A stretch of DNA of 48,221 nt from Bacteroidales bacterium (GTDB taxonomy: Bacteria; Bacteroidota; Bacteroidia; Bacteroidales; UBA932): contig SUYY01000015.1 of NCBI GenBank assembly GCA_015060205.1, forward strand, positions 1-48,221, in the 5' to 3' direction. Under the pieces are notes generated by a model. That model was not told the DNA's origin and made no database searches. It saw only the letters and a list, made by a program, of their open reading frames with translations. Both the position numbers and the translations under genes were made by a program. Of the stretch, positions 9,001 to 17,606 are shown in pieces. How positions within the stretch are numbered: the first letter of the stretch is position 1; each line of letters opens with the position of its first letter.

Positions 9001-9523
9001 GCCGATAGACCAGTATATATTCAAGGACAAGGACGGCACATATTATATGTATTACGGTGGTTGGGGACACTGCAATGTGTGCATCCTGAACGACGATTTT
9101 ACGGGATTCGTGCCTTTCGAGGACGGAGAGACCTTCAAGGAGATCACACCTGACGGCTATTATGAAGGACCGTTCATGTTCATAAAGGACGGAAAATACT
9201 ATTTCATGTGGTCGGAAGGAACATGGACAAGGGATGATTACAGGGTGGCATATGCCATTGCAGACAATCCTCTCGGTCCTTTCGAAAGGGTAGGTATCAT
9301 CCTTCAGCAGGATCTTGAGGTCGCCACCGGAGCAGGACATCATTCCATGCTGCATGAGCCTAAGTCGGACAAGTGGTATATCTTCTATCATCGCCATCCT
9401 CTGGGAAGCACCGACGGTAATGACAGGGTCGTCTGCGTAGATGAAATCCATTTTGACGAGAATGGGTATATCATTCCTGTAAAGATGACCTATGAGGGCG
9501 TGCAAAGCAATCCGCTCAAGTGA
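6050..9523 (+). CDS. GH31-GH43 fusion glycoside hydrolase
   Basis: A 1157-residue secreted protein with a signal peptide (about residues 1-22) and two catalytic modules. Residues about 30-750 are GH31: an N-terminal beta-sandwich, a TIM barrel with FWWLDWQQ (predicted nucleophile Asp373), GFSGDATISW (predicted acid/base Asp429), WSHDIGG, and a C-terminal DUF5110-like sandwich (MYEDAGND). Residues about 760-850 form a mostly helical connector. From about 860 a five-bladed GH43 propeller follows, with YSDPEAV (base Asp870), PIDQYIF (pKa modulator Asp987) and YYEGPFM (acid Glu1039). GH31 enzymes cleave alpha-gluco/xylo/galacto-type linkages and GH43 enzymes arabinofuranosides, xylosides or related sugars; exact specificities cannot be read from sequence. 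No stop or frameshift separates the modules. It is the last gene before the next promoter. Confidence 0.93.
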   Translation: MKIRLILPFLLAFSAIAFTASASSSSNVPYQDSQVRFTVITDGTIRLEWQPQGHFTDEPSFVASERDYPQVDYKKKVSRNVVRIETSKMILEYRRGTGRFTADNLTITSAEGITPAFVWHPGMQQKENLKGTIRTLDWMEGDRKVEKNMSFEFTYLEDVPLEDGILARDGWTLIDESSNFLFDDSDWAWVKEREHKECQDWYFMAYGNDYRSALKDFTVFAGKVPLPPRYTFGYWWSRYWTYSDQEMRTLIDRFKAYDIPLDVLVVDMDWHYTDEGRGGWTGWTWNRSLFPHPEKFMKHLKDEGLKVTLNLHPADGFHSYEERYPDLAKGMGLDPSSGQHIEWLNSDKNFMQNMFSKVMHPMQDEGVDFWWLDWQQHLYDRKMPQLNNTWWINYCYFSDMERHGQKRPLLYHRWGGLGNHRYQVGFSGDATISWASLDYQPYFTSTASNVLYGYWSHDIGGHLGSSIDPEMYVRWIQFGGFSPVMRTHSTKHGALNKEPWVFEQKYTEVIRQTVRQRYDMVPYIYTMARKAYDEGLSLCRPLYYDYPQMEQAYEFRNEYMFGDNMLIAPVTKPSDGVYTEIEVWLPEGEWYELHTGTLLEGGRTLRRKFALDEYGVYVKAGSILPFYGSEVENLNNNDEDIYVTVFPGKDGSFDMYEDAGNDKDYATEYAVTRLSSRWDGNVRTITIAPREGSYEGMPQSRDFKVKVMDSLLPESVSVNGETVPVRYLEKDFAFVIDVPQNDCATEKVIRIIYADDSPFIADGTVGVARRMANAIEAMKYRYGCDPIDDLAAMTSLNVEVHYSPEKAEEIIGAFKARYRNLPEIISRQHWLSAPDWEWFLNYCAWDKEYAGSQEDKKMSGNPLFPGWYSDPEAVIWDDEYWVFPTASLPFEQQTYMDAFSSPDLVHWTRHESIVDTVKVKWIWQAMWSPAVIEKDGYYYLFICGNDMYADGDGGIGYVRADNPAGPYEDILGKPLLDKIINGAQPIDQYIFKDKDGTYYMYYGGWGHCNVCILNDDFTGFVPFEDGETFKEITPDGYYEGPFMFIKDGKYYFMWSEGTWTRDDYRVAYAIADNPLGPFERVGIILQQDLEVATGAGHHSMLHEPKSDKWYIFYHRHPLGSTDGNDRVVCVDEIHFDENGYIIPVKMTYEGVQSNPLK

Positions 9524-9592
9524 AATCACTCATCTGAAAGGTAGAGAAAATACCGGAAATTTCTTATTATTTGCCGTAACTTTTCTCCCTTA

Positions 9593-9623
9593 TTGACTTG
9601 ACCTTCCATCTTTTTTACATTTG
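9593..9623 (+). promoter_or_regulatory. Promoter of the GH3/DUF4091 gene string
   Basis: TTG at 9593-9595 and TACATTTG at 9616-9623 are exactly 20 bases apart, the best -33/-7 pair in the window. The -7 box overlaps a TTG at 9621 that opens the longest possible reading frame of the next gene. That codon would lie upstream of the transcript start, so it supports the ATG at 9645 instead. Confidence 0.7.
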
Positions 9624-9644
9624 CTAAAATGTAAGACAATAAAG

Positions 9645-11996
9645 ATGAGCAGGTTTTCCACAGCATTTTTCTTCAGTATCCTCATTCTTGCATCTTCCTG
9701 TTCGCCTGACCGGAGATGGTCGCAGGAGTTCAAGGACGGTTATGTTCTGATCACTCAGAAGGGTGGTCCGGATCTTGGGTATTCGCAGGAGTCCGGTGTA
9801 GCGGTGCTTACCGTAGACGGATATGCATTCAAGGATCTCAATCGCAACGGTTCTCTGGATGTGTATGAAGACTGGAGGGAAAGTTTCGAAGACAGGTCGG
9901 CCGACCTTGCTTCTCAGTTGAGCATCGAGGAGATTGCAGGTCTGATGCTGTACAGCGGCCATCAGGCGCTTCCGATGCCTGCCTGGTGGGGTACTTATGG
10001 AGGAAAATGGTTCGACCAGACGGATGCCAAGCCTTGGGATATGACTGACGAACAGAAAAAATTCCTCAAGGAGGACCATCTGCGCCATATCCTTTTGACA
10101 AGATTCGACAGTACCGCAGTTGCCGTAAGGTGGAACAATATAGTCCAGGCATATGTCGAGGGACTCTCCCACGGCATTCCGTGCAACAATTCTTCAGACC
10201 CGAGACATAACGGCGCCGATGCAAATGCGGAATATAATGCGGGAGCAGGTGGAGATATATCCCTTTGGCCGACTTCCATGGGTATGGCCGCTACGTTCGA
10301 TCCTGAACTCATGCTGGAGTTCGGACAGATTGCCGCGAAGGAATATCGCGCTCTGGGTCTTGCCACGGCCCTGTCTCCTCAGGTGGATCTTGCCACAGAG
10401 CCAAGGTGGAACAGGTTCCATGCTACGATGAGCGAGGACCCGGCCCTGGCAACAGACATGGCAAGAGCCTACTGTGACGGATTTCAGACCTCATATGGTG
10501 ATGACGTGCTGGAGAAACGGGGATTCCTTGGCAGAAAGTCCTCCGGCTGGGGTAAGGGCAGTGTGAACGCCATGGTCAAGCATTGGCCGGGCGGAGGATC
10601 CGGTGAGGGTGGCAGAGATGCTCACATGGGATTTGGAAAATATGCTGTCTATCCCGGAAACAATTTCGAGATGCATAAGAAACCGTTTACAGAAGGAGCA
10701 TTCAGGCTCCGTAACGGAACAGAGGCTGCATCTGCCGTGATGCCTTATTATACGATCAGTTTCAATCAGACGGATGAAAATGTAGGCAACAGTTACAACA
10801 GGCAGATCATTACCGATATGCTTCGTGGAGATGCCGGATATGACGGAGTGGTATGTACAGATTGGGCCATCACTCAGAAATACGAGCAGACAGGAAATCA
10901 TTGGGGAAAGCCATGGGGCGTGGAACACCTGAGTGAGGCCGAACGTCACTATAAGGTCATTATGGCAGGTTGCGACCAGTTCGGCGGCAATAACGACAAA
11001 CTTCCTGTGCTCCAGGCCTATGAGATGGGAGTAGAGGAGCATGGTGAGGAGTGGATGAGGGAAAGGATGGAACAGTCTGCCCGAAGATTGCTTCTGAATA
11101 TTTTCAGAGTCGGACTTTTCGAAAATCCCTATCTCGATCTGGATAAATCCAAGGAAATTGTAGGTTGTCCCGAATATATGGACAAGGGTTATGAGGCTCA
11201 GAAGAAGAGCGTGATAATGCTCAAGAACCGTGGCGGACTGCTTCCTATGAAGGACTGCAGGGACCTGAAGGTCTTCGTGCCTCATAAATACAGACCTGCA
11301 CATGTGGATTTCTGGGGAACCGAATATCAGGAGGAAAGCACCGATCCTATCGAAGATGCACTGGTCGGGCAGTATTTCGGCTCAAGGGTGGATTCGGCGG
11401 CAGAAGCAGACATCGCTCTTGTTTTCATCGATTCTCCTGACGGAGGATTCGGATACGGCAGACAGATGCAGGAAGGGGAAGCGACTCCATATGAACCTAT
11501 AAGTCTTCAGTACGGCGATTACACTGCGGAATATGCCAGGGAACACAGCATCGCCGGAGGAGATCCGTATGAGGATTTTACAGACCGAGGTTACAAAGGA
11601 CGATCTGTCAGGACAAGAAACGTCTCTGACATGCATTCAGTGCAGGATGCCAGAAAGATAATGGGGGATAAGCCTGTCATAGTGGTCGCTACCCTGGTCA
11701 ATCCTTTTGTGATTTCGGAAATAGAACCGTTCGCCGACGCTATCTTCCTTACCTTCTATTCCCAGCATCAGATCATCATGGAGTTCATTACCGGAAAAGG
11801 AGAGCCTTCGGGACTTCTTCCTATGCAGATGCCTGCAGACATGAGGACTGTGGAGGAACAGTTTGAAGATGTTCCGCACGATATGCGCTGCCACATCGAT
11901 ACCGAGGGGAATGTGTATGATTTCGCATTCGGTATGAACTGGTCTGGAGTCATAGATGATGAACGTGTAAGGAAATATTCAAGAAATCTCCGCTAG
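9645..11996 (+). CDS. GH3 beta-glycosidase, lipoprotein, without Fn3-like domain
   Basis: A 783-residue protein read from the ATG at 9645, which begins a clean signal peptide ending in lipobox LASSCSP. An upstream TTG at 9621 is in frame but lies inside the -7 box. Residues 64-77 (DLNRNGSLDVYEDW) form an EF-hand-like calcium loop seen in a subset of GH3 proteins. The (beta/alpha)8 domain carries MSEDP, KHWPGGGSGEGGRDAH and CTDWAI, with predicted nucleophile Asp406. The alpha/beta sandwich domain follows and includes the GFGYGR loop. The protein ends near FGMNWSG without the usual C-terminal Fn3-like domain. Likely a beta-glucosidase or beta-xylosidase acting on oligosaccharides at the surface or in the periplasm. 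It leads a string of genes spaced by 1-12 bases. Confidence 0.9.
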   Translation: MSRFSTAFFFSILILASSCSPDRRWSQEFKDGYVLITQKGGPDLGYSQESGVAVLTVDGYAFKDLNRNGSLDVYEDWRESFEDRSADLASQLSIEEIAGLMLYSGHQALPMPAWWGTYGGKWFDQTDAKPWDMTDEQKKFLKEDHLRHILLTRFDSTAVAVRWNNIVQAYVEGLSHGIPCNNSSDPRHNGADANAEYNAGAGGDISLWPTSMGMAATFDPELMLEFGQIAAKEYRALGLATALSPQVDLATEPRWNRFHATMSEDPALATDMARAYCDGFQTSYGDDVLEKRGFLGRKSSGWGKGSVNAMVKHWPGGGSGEGGRDAHMGFGKYAVYPGNNFEMHKKPFTEGAFRLRNGTEAASAVMPYYTISFNQTDENVGNSYNRQIITDMLRGDAGYDGVVCTDWAITQKYEQTGNHWGKPWGVEHLSEAERHYKVIMAGCDQFGGNNDKLPVLQAYEMGVEEHGEEWMRERMEQSARRLLLNIFRVGLFENPYLDLDKSKEIVGCPEYMDKGYEAQKKSVIMLKNRGGLLPMKDCRDLKVFVPHKYRPAHVDFWGTEYQEESTDPIEDALVGQYFGSRVDSAAEADIALVFIDSPDGGFGYGRQMQEGEATPYEPISLQYGDYTAEYAREHSIAGGDPYEDFTDRGYKGRSVRTRNVSDMHSVQDARKIMGDKPVIVVATLVNPFVISEIEPFADAIFLTFYSQHQIIMEFITGKGEPSGLLPMQMPADMRTVEEQFEDVPHDMRCHIDTEGNVYDFAFGMNWSGVIDDERVRKYSRNLR

Positions 11997-11998
11997 AT

Positions 11999-13684
11999 AT
12001 GAAAAAGATATTCTTATCCTTTGCAGCCGCTTCGGCTCTTCTCGCGTCCTGTTCCGAGAGACCTGCTGTGACCTGCAGTCCTGTAGATTCCCTGACAAAG
12101 GTGTTTCCGGAAAATACTCTCTTCAGGAATGCTCCTGACACGCTCGATGCGGCAGGAGGTACTCATGTCGAGTTCCAGTTCGCCCTTCATGGCGCGGCTC
12201 AGGTTGAAGGCTTTACTGTCACCTGTTCAGACCTTGTAAGCGAAGACGGAAGCAGGATTCCTGCACCAAGATGTGGTGTCGTAGGTTATGTCGGAGTAGG
12301 GGATCTTGCCGATTATCCTGCCCATGATGTCCTGAGGAGCAGCACAGGACTGTTCCCGGATCCTATTCTTGAACAGGAAGAATATGAATTTGAACCGTTT
12401 GTAACCTTCTGTCCGTGGATAACAGTCTTTGTTCCGGAAGGAACTCCTGAAGGCATATATACCGCTCAGGTCAGGATGAAAGGACGCTCGGCGGGAAGGA
12501 GATTCTCTTTTGTAAAGCCCATAAATGTCAAGGTCTGGCCTGTGACAATGAGAAAACCTGATTTTCCTAATGTGAACTGGGCTTTTGACTTTGAGGGCTG
12601 CATGAAGCAGTGGAATGGCGGAAAATCCGTTGAAAGATATTCAGAAGACCATAAGAAATATCTGGAAGACCTTTACGGAATATTGGCGGAAGGTCACCAG
12701 ACCATGACAAGAATGCCTATATGGGGTGTTGTGGATATGAAGAAGACTGCCGAAGGCGGTTGGGAGTTTGATTTCTCCCGCTTCGACTGGTATGTCGACA
12801 TATGCAGGAAGGCAGGCATTCTGGATATCATACAGATAGAGGAACTTGGCCATCGTCTGGTTCCTGTCTGGACAGGACAGATGGGACTTTTTGTTCCTGT
12901 AGAGGTGGACGGAAAGATGGAGAAGGAGTCATATGCTCCTACCGATCCGCGTGTCAGGGAGTTCTACAGTTACTTCATTCCTTCGCTCAGAAAACATCTT
13001 GAGGAGAAGGGTCTGACAGACAGATGTTACCAGCAGGTATGTGACGAACCGGTAGATGAAAATGCGGTAAGTTATTGTCAGGCAGTCTCTCTCATCAAGG
13101 AATTCTGGCCGGATGTCAAGGTCCTTGAGGCGTTGCAGACCACCAGGACGACCGGAGCCACTGATGCATGGTGTCCACAACTCAACTATTGGCATGAGAA
13201 CTACGAGTTCTTCAAGGAAAGGCAGTCGAAAGGTGACGAGGTCTGGTTCTATACCTGCTGCTATCCTCGTGCGCAATATCCCAACAGATTCATCGAACAG
13301 CCACTTCTCAAGACAAGGATGCTCTTCTGGATGGCTCAGAAATACAATGCAGACGGATATCTTCACTGGGGATTCAATTACTGGAATGAAGATCCTTTCG
13401 CGGAGACGGCAATTCCGGGAACTGGAACGCTTCTTCCCGGAGGTGATGCATGGATAATATATCCCGGAGACAGAAAGATGCTGCGTTCCATCCGTTTCGA
13501 GCAGCACCGCGACGGTCTGGAAGACCTGACCCTTCTGAAAATGCTTGCCGAGAAAAATCCTGCACAGGCGGAATATCTGGTCAATACCCTGATTTCCAAC
13601 TGGTGGGTATATAACGGCAATCCTGATACATATCGTCAGACCAGGAGAGAACTCCTGAAGTCATTGTCGGAAATAAATGAATAA
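11999..13684 (+). CDS. DUF4091 protein, GH123-like lipoprotein (paralog 1)
   Basis: A 561-residue lipoprotein (lipobox LLASCSE). It has an N-terminal beta-sandwich (to about residue 180) and a DUF4091 TIM-barrel domain of the GH123 type. The motif VCDEP places Asp349-Glu350 where GH123 beta-N-acetylgalactosaminidases carry their Asp-Glu catalytic pair for substrate-assisted hydrolysis. Further family signs are WFYTCCYP, LHWGFNYW and the closing IIYPG...RSIRFEQHRDGLEDL block, followed by a helical tail of about 45 residues. Activity on a beta-HexNAc is inferred by fold and motif only; many DUF4091 proteins are uncharacterised. The start is 2 bases after the preceding stop, so translation is probably coupled. 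Confidence 0.85.
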   Translation: MKKIFLSFAAASALLASCSERPAVTCSPVDSLTKVFPENTLFRNAPDTLDAAGGTHVEFQFALHGAAQVEGFTVTCSDLVSEDGSRIPAPRCGVVGYVGVGDLADYPAHDVLRSSTGLFPDPILEQEEYEFEPFVTFCPWITVFVPEGTPEGIYTAQVRMKGRSAGRRFSFVKPINVKVWPVTMRKPDFPNVNWAFDFEGCMKQWNGGKSVERYSEDHKKYLEDLYGILAEGHQTMTRMPIWGVVDMKKTAEGGWEFDFSRFDWYVDICRKAGILDIIQIEELGHRLVPVWTGQMGLFVPVEVDGKMEKESYAPTDPRVREFYSYFIPSLRKHLEEKGLTDRCYQQVCDEPVDENAVSYCQAVSLIKEFWPDVKVLEALQTTRTTGATDAWCPQLNYWHENYEFFKERQSKGDEVWFYTCCYPRAQYPNRFIEQPLLKTRMLFWMAQKYNADGYLHWGFNYWNEDPFAETAIPGTGTLLPGGDAWIIYPGDRKMLRSIRFEQHRDGLEDLTLLKMLAEKNPAQAEYLVNTLISNWWVYNGNPDTYRQTRRELLKSLSEINE

Positions 13685-13690
13685 TGCTAT

Positions 13691-16003
13691 ATGACCATGA
13701 ATTTTTTTACTAAACTAACCGTTGTTACAATGTCAGCGCTCTCAGTGTTTTCGTGTGCAGATGGAAATGACGCACCTCTATACAAGGATGCTTCAAAACC
13801 TGTGGAAAAAAGGGTGGAAGACCTGCTTTCAAGGATGACGCTTGAGGAAAAGGCGGGACAGATGAATCAGTTTGTCGGTATCGAACATATCAGGGCAAAC
13901 GAGGCTCATCTTACTCCGGAGGACCTGAAGACAAATACTGCCCAGGCATATTATCCCGGTTTCCCTGCCGATACCATCGAGCAGTGGACAAAGGAAGGTC
14001 TGATAGGTTCCTTCCTTCATGTCCTTACCATCGAAGAGGCCAATTATCTTCAGGAACTTGCAATGCAGAGCCGCCTTCAGATTCCGATCATGTTCGGTAT
14101 CGATGCCATCCACGGCAACTGCAACTGTCCCGACAATACCGCCTATCCTACAAGCATCGGTCTTGCTTCCTCTTTCAATCCGGAGATGGCCTACAGGATT
14201 GCGCGTCAGACAGCCTCGGAGATGAGGGCTATGAACATGCACTGGACCTTCAATCCTAATGTCGAGGTGGCCCGCGATGCAAGGTGGGGACGTTGTGGCG
14301 AGACTTTCGGTGAGGACCCGTATCTGGTATCTGTGATGGGTGTTGAGTCTGTAAAAGGCTATCAGGGAGATATGAATCAGGATGATGTGCTTGCATGCGT
14401 GAAGCATTTCGTCGGAGGAAGTCAGCCGATGAACGGAACCAACGGCTCGCCGACAGACCTGTCTGAAAGGACGATACGTGAGGTGTTCTTTCCTCCGTTC
14501 AAGGCCGGAGTAGAGGCAGGTGCTCTTTCGTTGATGACGGCGCATAATGAATTGAACGGTATTCCATGTCATTCCAACGAATGGCTCATGACCGACGTGC
14601 TTCGTGGCGAGTGGAATTTCAAGGGTTTTGTGGTCAGCGACTGGATGGATATCGAGCATATCCATGACCTGCATGCCACTGCGGAGAACATAAAGGAAGC
14701 GGTATACCAGTCCATAATGGCAGGTATGGACCTCCATATGCATGGAATCTATTGGAATGAAGCGGTGTGCGAACTTGTACGCGAGGGACGCATTCCTGAG
14801 TCAAGAATCGATGAATCAGTAAGAAGAATACTCGACATCAAGTTCCGTCTCGGACTTTTTGAGCAACCTTTTGCGGATCCTCAGACCACAATGCAGGTGC
14901 GTCTTTGTGATGAACATCGTCAGACTGCACTTGAAGCGGCACGCCAGGGTATAGTCCTTCTCAAGAATGACGGCATACTCCCGCTTGATGAAAAGAAATA
15001 TAAAAAGGTCCTTGTCACGGGAATCAATGCAGACGACCACAACATCATGGGTGACTGGACCGCACCTCAGAAACCTGAGAACTGTGTGACCATCCTTGAA
15101 GGTCTCCGCATGGTCTCGCCTCAGACGGACTTCGTGTTCGTGGACCAGGGATGGAATCCTCAGGAAATGTCGAGGGCAAAGGTCAACGAGGCTGTAGCGA
15201 AGGCTTCGAAATGCGACCTGAATATTGTCGTGGCAGGAGAACATATGTTCAGAGGCAACTGGACCAAGAAGACCTGCGGTGAGGATACGGACCGTTCTGA
15301 TCTGGACCTTGTGGGACTTCAGCAGGAGATGATAGAAAGGATATATGCAACAGGAGTACCTACAGTCGTGGTTCTTGTGACCGGTCGTCCTCTTGGCGTG
15401 CAATGGATCGCAGACAATGTGCCTGCACTTCTCAATGCGTGGGAGCCGGGAATGTATGGTGGTCAGGCTGTCGCTGAAATACTTTACGGCAAGGTCAATC
15501 CTTCCGCGAAACTTCCTATCACCATTCCAAGGTCGGCAGGACAGATACAGATGATCTACAATCATAAGCCTTCGCAGTATTTCCATCCGTATGTGGTGAC
15601 GGAGAGCACTCCGCTCTATCCTTTCGGATATGGACTGAGTTACACCTCATATGAATATTCGGAACTCGTTCTTTCTGCCGATAGGATTGCAGCAGACGGC
15701 ACTGTAGATGTTTCGGTCAATGTGACCAATACAGGAAAGGTGGCAGGAGAGGAGATCGTGCAGATGTATCTGCGTGACAGATTCTCTCAGGTGACCCGTC
15801 CGGTCAAGGAACTTAAGGATTTTACCAGGGTTTCTCTTGCTCCGGGGGAGACAAAGACAGTGACTTTCACTATCACTCCGGACAAACTGATGTTCCTGGA
15901 CAAGAAGATGAAGCCGATAGTCGAGGCAGGAGAGTTCATCGTGATGGTAGGTTCGTCTTCCGCAGATGAGGACCTGCTCAAGGCGTCATTCCATGTTAAA
16001 TAA
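13691..16003 (+). CDS. GH3 beta-glucosidase-like enzyme with Fn3-like C-terminus
   Basis: A 770-residue protein, full three-domain GH3 architecture. A signal peptide ends in SVFSCAD (probable lipobox). The TIM barrel contains the usual blocks GIDAIHG, NPNVEVARDARWGR, ETFGEDP, KHFVGG and VVSDWMD, with predicted nucleophile Asp317. The second domain has VLLKNDGILPL and GEDTDRSDLDL, and the C-terminal Fn3-like domain has SYEYSEL, VTNTGKVAGEEIVQMYL and PGETKTV. It resembles BglX-type periplasmic beta-glucosidases more than the first GH3 does; the two are clearly different subfamilies. Start at 13691 is 6 bases after the previous stop; an in-frame ATG at 13697 is an equally possible start. Confidence 0.93.
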   Translation: MTMNFFTKLTVVTMSALSVFSCADGNDAPLYKDASKPVEKRVEDLLSRMTLEEKAGQMNQFVGIEHIRANEAHLTPEDLKTNTAQAYYPGFPADTIEQWTKEGLIGSFLHVLTIEEANYLQELAMQSRLQIPIMFGIDAIHGNCNCPDNTAYPTSIGLASSFNPEMAYRIARQTASEMRAMNMHWTFNPNVEVARDARWGRCGETFGEDPYLVSVMGVESVKGYQGDMNQDDVLACVKHFVGGSQPMNGTNGSPTDLSERTIREVFFPPFKAGVEAGALSLMTAHNELNGIPCHSNEWLMTDVLRGEWNFKGFVVSDWMDIEHIHDLHATAENIKEAVYQSIMAGMDLHMHGIYWNEAVCELVREGRIPESRIDESVRRILDIKFRLGLFEQPFADPQTTMQVRLCDEHRQTALEAARQGIVLLKNDGILPLDEKKYKKVLVTGINADDHNIMGDWTAPQKPENCVTILEGLRMVSPQTDFVFVDQGWNPQEMSRAKVNEAVAKASKCDLNIVVAGEHMFRGNWTKKTCGEDTDRSDLDLVGLQQEMIERIYATGVPTVVVLVTGRPLGVQWIADNVPALLNAWEPGMYGGQAVAEILYGKVNPSAKLPITIPRSAGQIQMIYNHKPSQYFHPYVVTESTPLYPFGYGLSYTSYEYSELVLSADRIAADGTVDVSVNVTNTGKVAGEEIVQMYLRDRFSQVTRPVKELKDFTRVSLAPGETKTVTFTITPDKLMFLDKKMKPIVEAGEFIVMVGSSSADEDLLKASFHVK

Positions 16004-16012
16004 TATAGTCAG

Positions 16013-17599
16013 ATGAATAAATTCAAGTTCATATTGCTTGTGTCGCTTCTTCCTCAGGTCCTCCTTGCCAGGATAGACGCTCCTGATCCTCAGGAGTGGA
16101 AGGATGTCAAGGGTGTGCAGGTGTCGTGGGGCGATATAGACATGAGATATCCGAAACATTCAGTGCCGATGTATTCTGTTTCCGACAGGATATCTCTTGA
16201 CGGATGGCGAGGGGAACGGGTCTATGCGCAGGCTGTCGTATGGACTGCCTCCGGTGCAGATGATCTGGAATATGAAATCTCGGATCTGAAAGGCCCTCGA
16301 GGTCATGTCATACCTGCAGAGAACATAAGTTCCGGTTTCGTGACCTACGTCAAGGGAGACACATTCTTCAGCAACGGAACAGGCTGCGGAGAATGGTCAA
16401 AAGAACCGCATATTGATTCTGTCCTGGTGGCGGACTGTATAGACCACTGCCTTGAAAGCGTGAACATGTCACCAATGCAGACCCAGGGGATATGGTTTAC
16501 CTGTTGGATACCTTCAGACGTCGCTCCTGGTGAATATAAGGGCAGTGTAAGGGTAAGAAGCAAGGGTAAACTTATAAAGAGGCTCGGTCTTTCCGTTGTA
16601 GCAGGGGAAAATGTACTTCCTGCTCCTGAAGACTGGCATTTCCATCTTGATCTCTGGCAGAATCCTTATGCAGTGGCGAGATTTCATGGCGTGGAACTAT
16701 GGACTCCGGAGCATTTTGAGGCTATGCGTCCTCTTATGACGCTTCTGGCAAAGGCTGGTCAGAAGGTCATCACCACGACCCTTATCCACAAGCCTTGGGG
16801 AGGTCAGACATATGACCATTTCGAAAGCATGGTGGAATGGGTAAAGAAATCCGACGGAACCTGGGAATATGGGTTCGGGATATTTGACAGATGGGTGGAA
16901 TTCATGATGAGTTGCGGGATAACCCGGCAGATCAACTGCTACTCCATTGCTCCATGGCACTCTTCCTTCCAGTATTACGATGAGGCAACCGATACCCTCA
17001 AGACTCTTGAGGCCCATGTCGGTACTCCTGAATATACTGAGTTCTGGGGTAGAATGCTCAAGGCGTTTGCGGCCCATCTGCGAGAGAAAGGATGGTTTGA
17101 AAGATGTGCCATCGCAATGGACGAACTTCCTTTGGAGACGATGCGCAAGGTCATAGATGTCATCCGCAAGGCGGAGCCTGATTTCAAGATAGCCCTCGCC
17201 GGTAATTACCATCCGGAGATAGAGAAGGAGTTATACGACTATTGCATTGCCTATGGGCAGACTTTCCCGGAAGACGTTCTCGCAAGACGCAAGTCTGAGG
17301 GCAAGGTCAGCACATATTATACCTGCTGTACCGAACTTGCACCGAACCTGTTCACCATCTCCGAGCCGGAGGATGCAATGGTTCTGGCCCTCGAAATGCT
17401 CGAGAGAAAGTCCGACGGTTATCTCAGATGGGCATACAACAGTTGGCCGGAGAATCCTCTTACGGACTCCCGATTCCGTGCATTCACATCGGGAGATACG
17501 TTTATAGCATACCCTGGCGGAAGGACCTCCGTCAGACTTGAACGTCTTGTACAGGGTATACAGCAATATGAAAAAGTAATGGTTTCCAAAAACAGATAA
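16013..17599 (+). CDS. DUF4091 protein, GH123-like (paralog 2), C-terminal tail missing
   Basis: A 528-residue secreted protein whose signal peptide probably ends near LLARIDA, without an obvious lipobox Cys, unlike the other two paralogs. N-terminal beta-sandwich to about 200, then a barrel with IAMDELP, giving Asp370-Glu371 as the candidate catalytic pair. STYYTCC, LRWAYNSW and FIAYPGGRTSVRLERL are shared family blocks. The protein stops about 10 residues after the RLVQGIQQYEK segment, while paralogs 1 and 3 continue for some 45 more helical residues. The next gene starts 7 bases later and no remnant of the tail is visible in another frame. The catalytic barrel looks complete, so activity may be kept. 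Co-transcribed with its neighbours. Confidence 0.82.
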   Translation: MNKFKFILLVSLLPQVLLARIDAPDPQEWKDVKGVQVSWGDIDMRYPKHSVPMYSVSDRISLDGWRGERVYAQAVVWTASGADDLEYEISDLKGPRGHVIPAENISSGFVTYVKGDTFFSNGTGCGEWSKEPHIDSVLVADCIDHCLESVNMSPMQTQGIWFTCWIPSDVAPGEYKGSVRVRSKGKLIKRLGLSVVAGENVLPAPEDWHFHLDLWQNPYAVARFHGVELWTPEHFEAMRPLMTLLAKAGQKVITTTLIHKPWGGQTYDHFESMVEWVKKSDGTWEYGFGIFDRWVEFMMSCGITRQINCYSIAPWHSSFQYYDEATDTLKTLEAHVGTPEYTEFWGRMLKAFAAHLREKGWFERCAIAMDELPLETMRKVIDVIRKAEPDFKIALAGNYHPEIEKELYDYCIAYGQTFPEDVLARRKSEGKVSTYYTCCTELAPNLFTISEPEDAMVLALEMLERKSDGYLRWAYNSWPENPLTDSRFRAFTSGDTFIAYPGGRTSVRLERLVQGIQQYEKVMVSKNR

Positions 17600-17606
17600 A
17601 TTCAAT

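Noticed and set aside
8747..9529. Long minus-strand open frame (260 codons) opposite the GH43 module
   Set aside because: The plus frame has complete GH43 motifs; the opposite frame has no recognisable domain or promoter and reflects codon bias.
9621..9644. TTG start giving a GH3 eight residues longer
   Set aside because: It lies in the -7 box TACATTTG and the ATG at 9645 begins a proper lipoprotein signal peptide.
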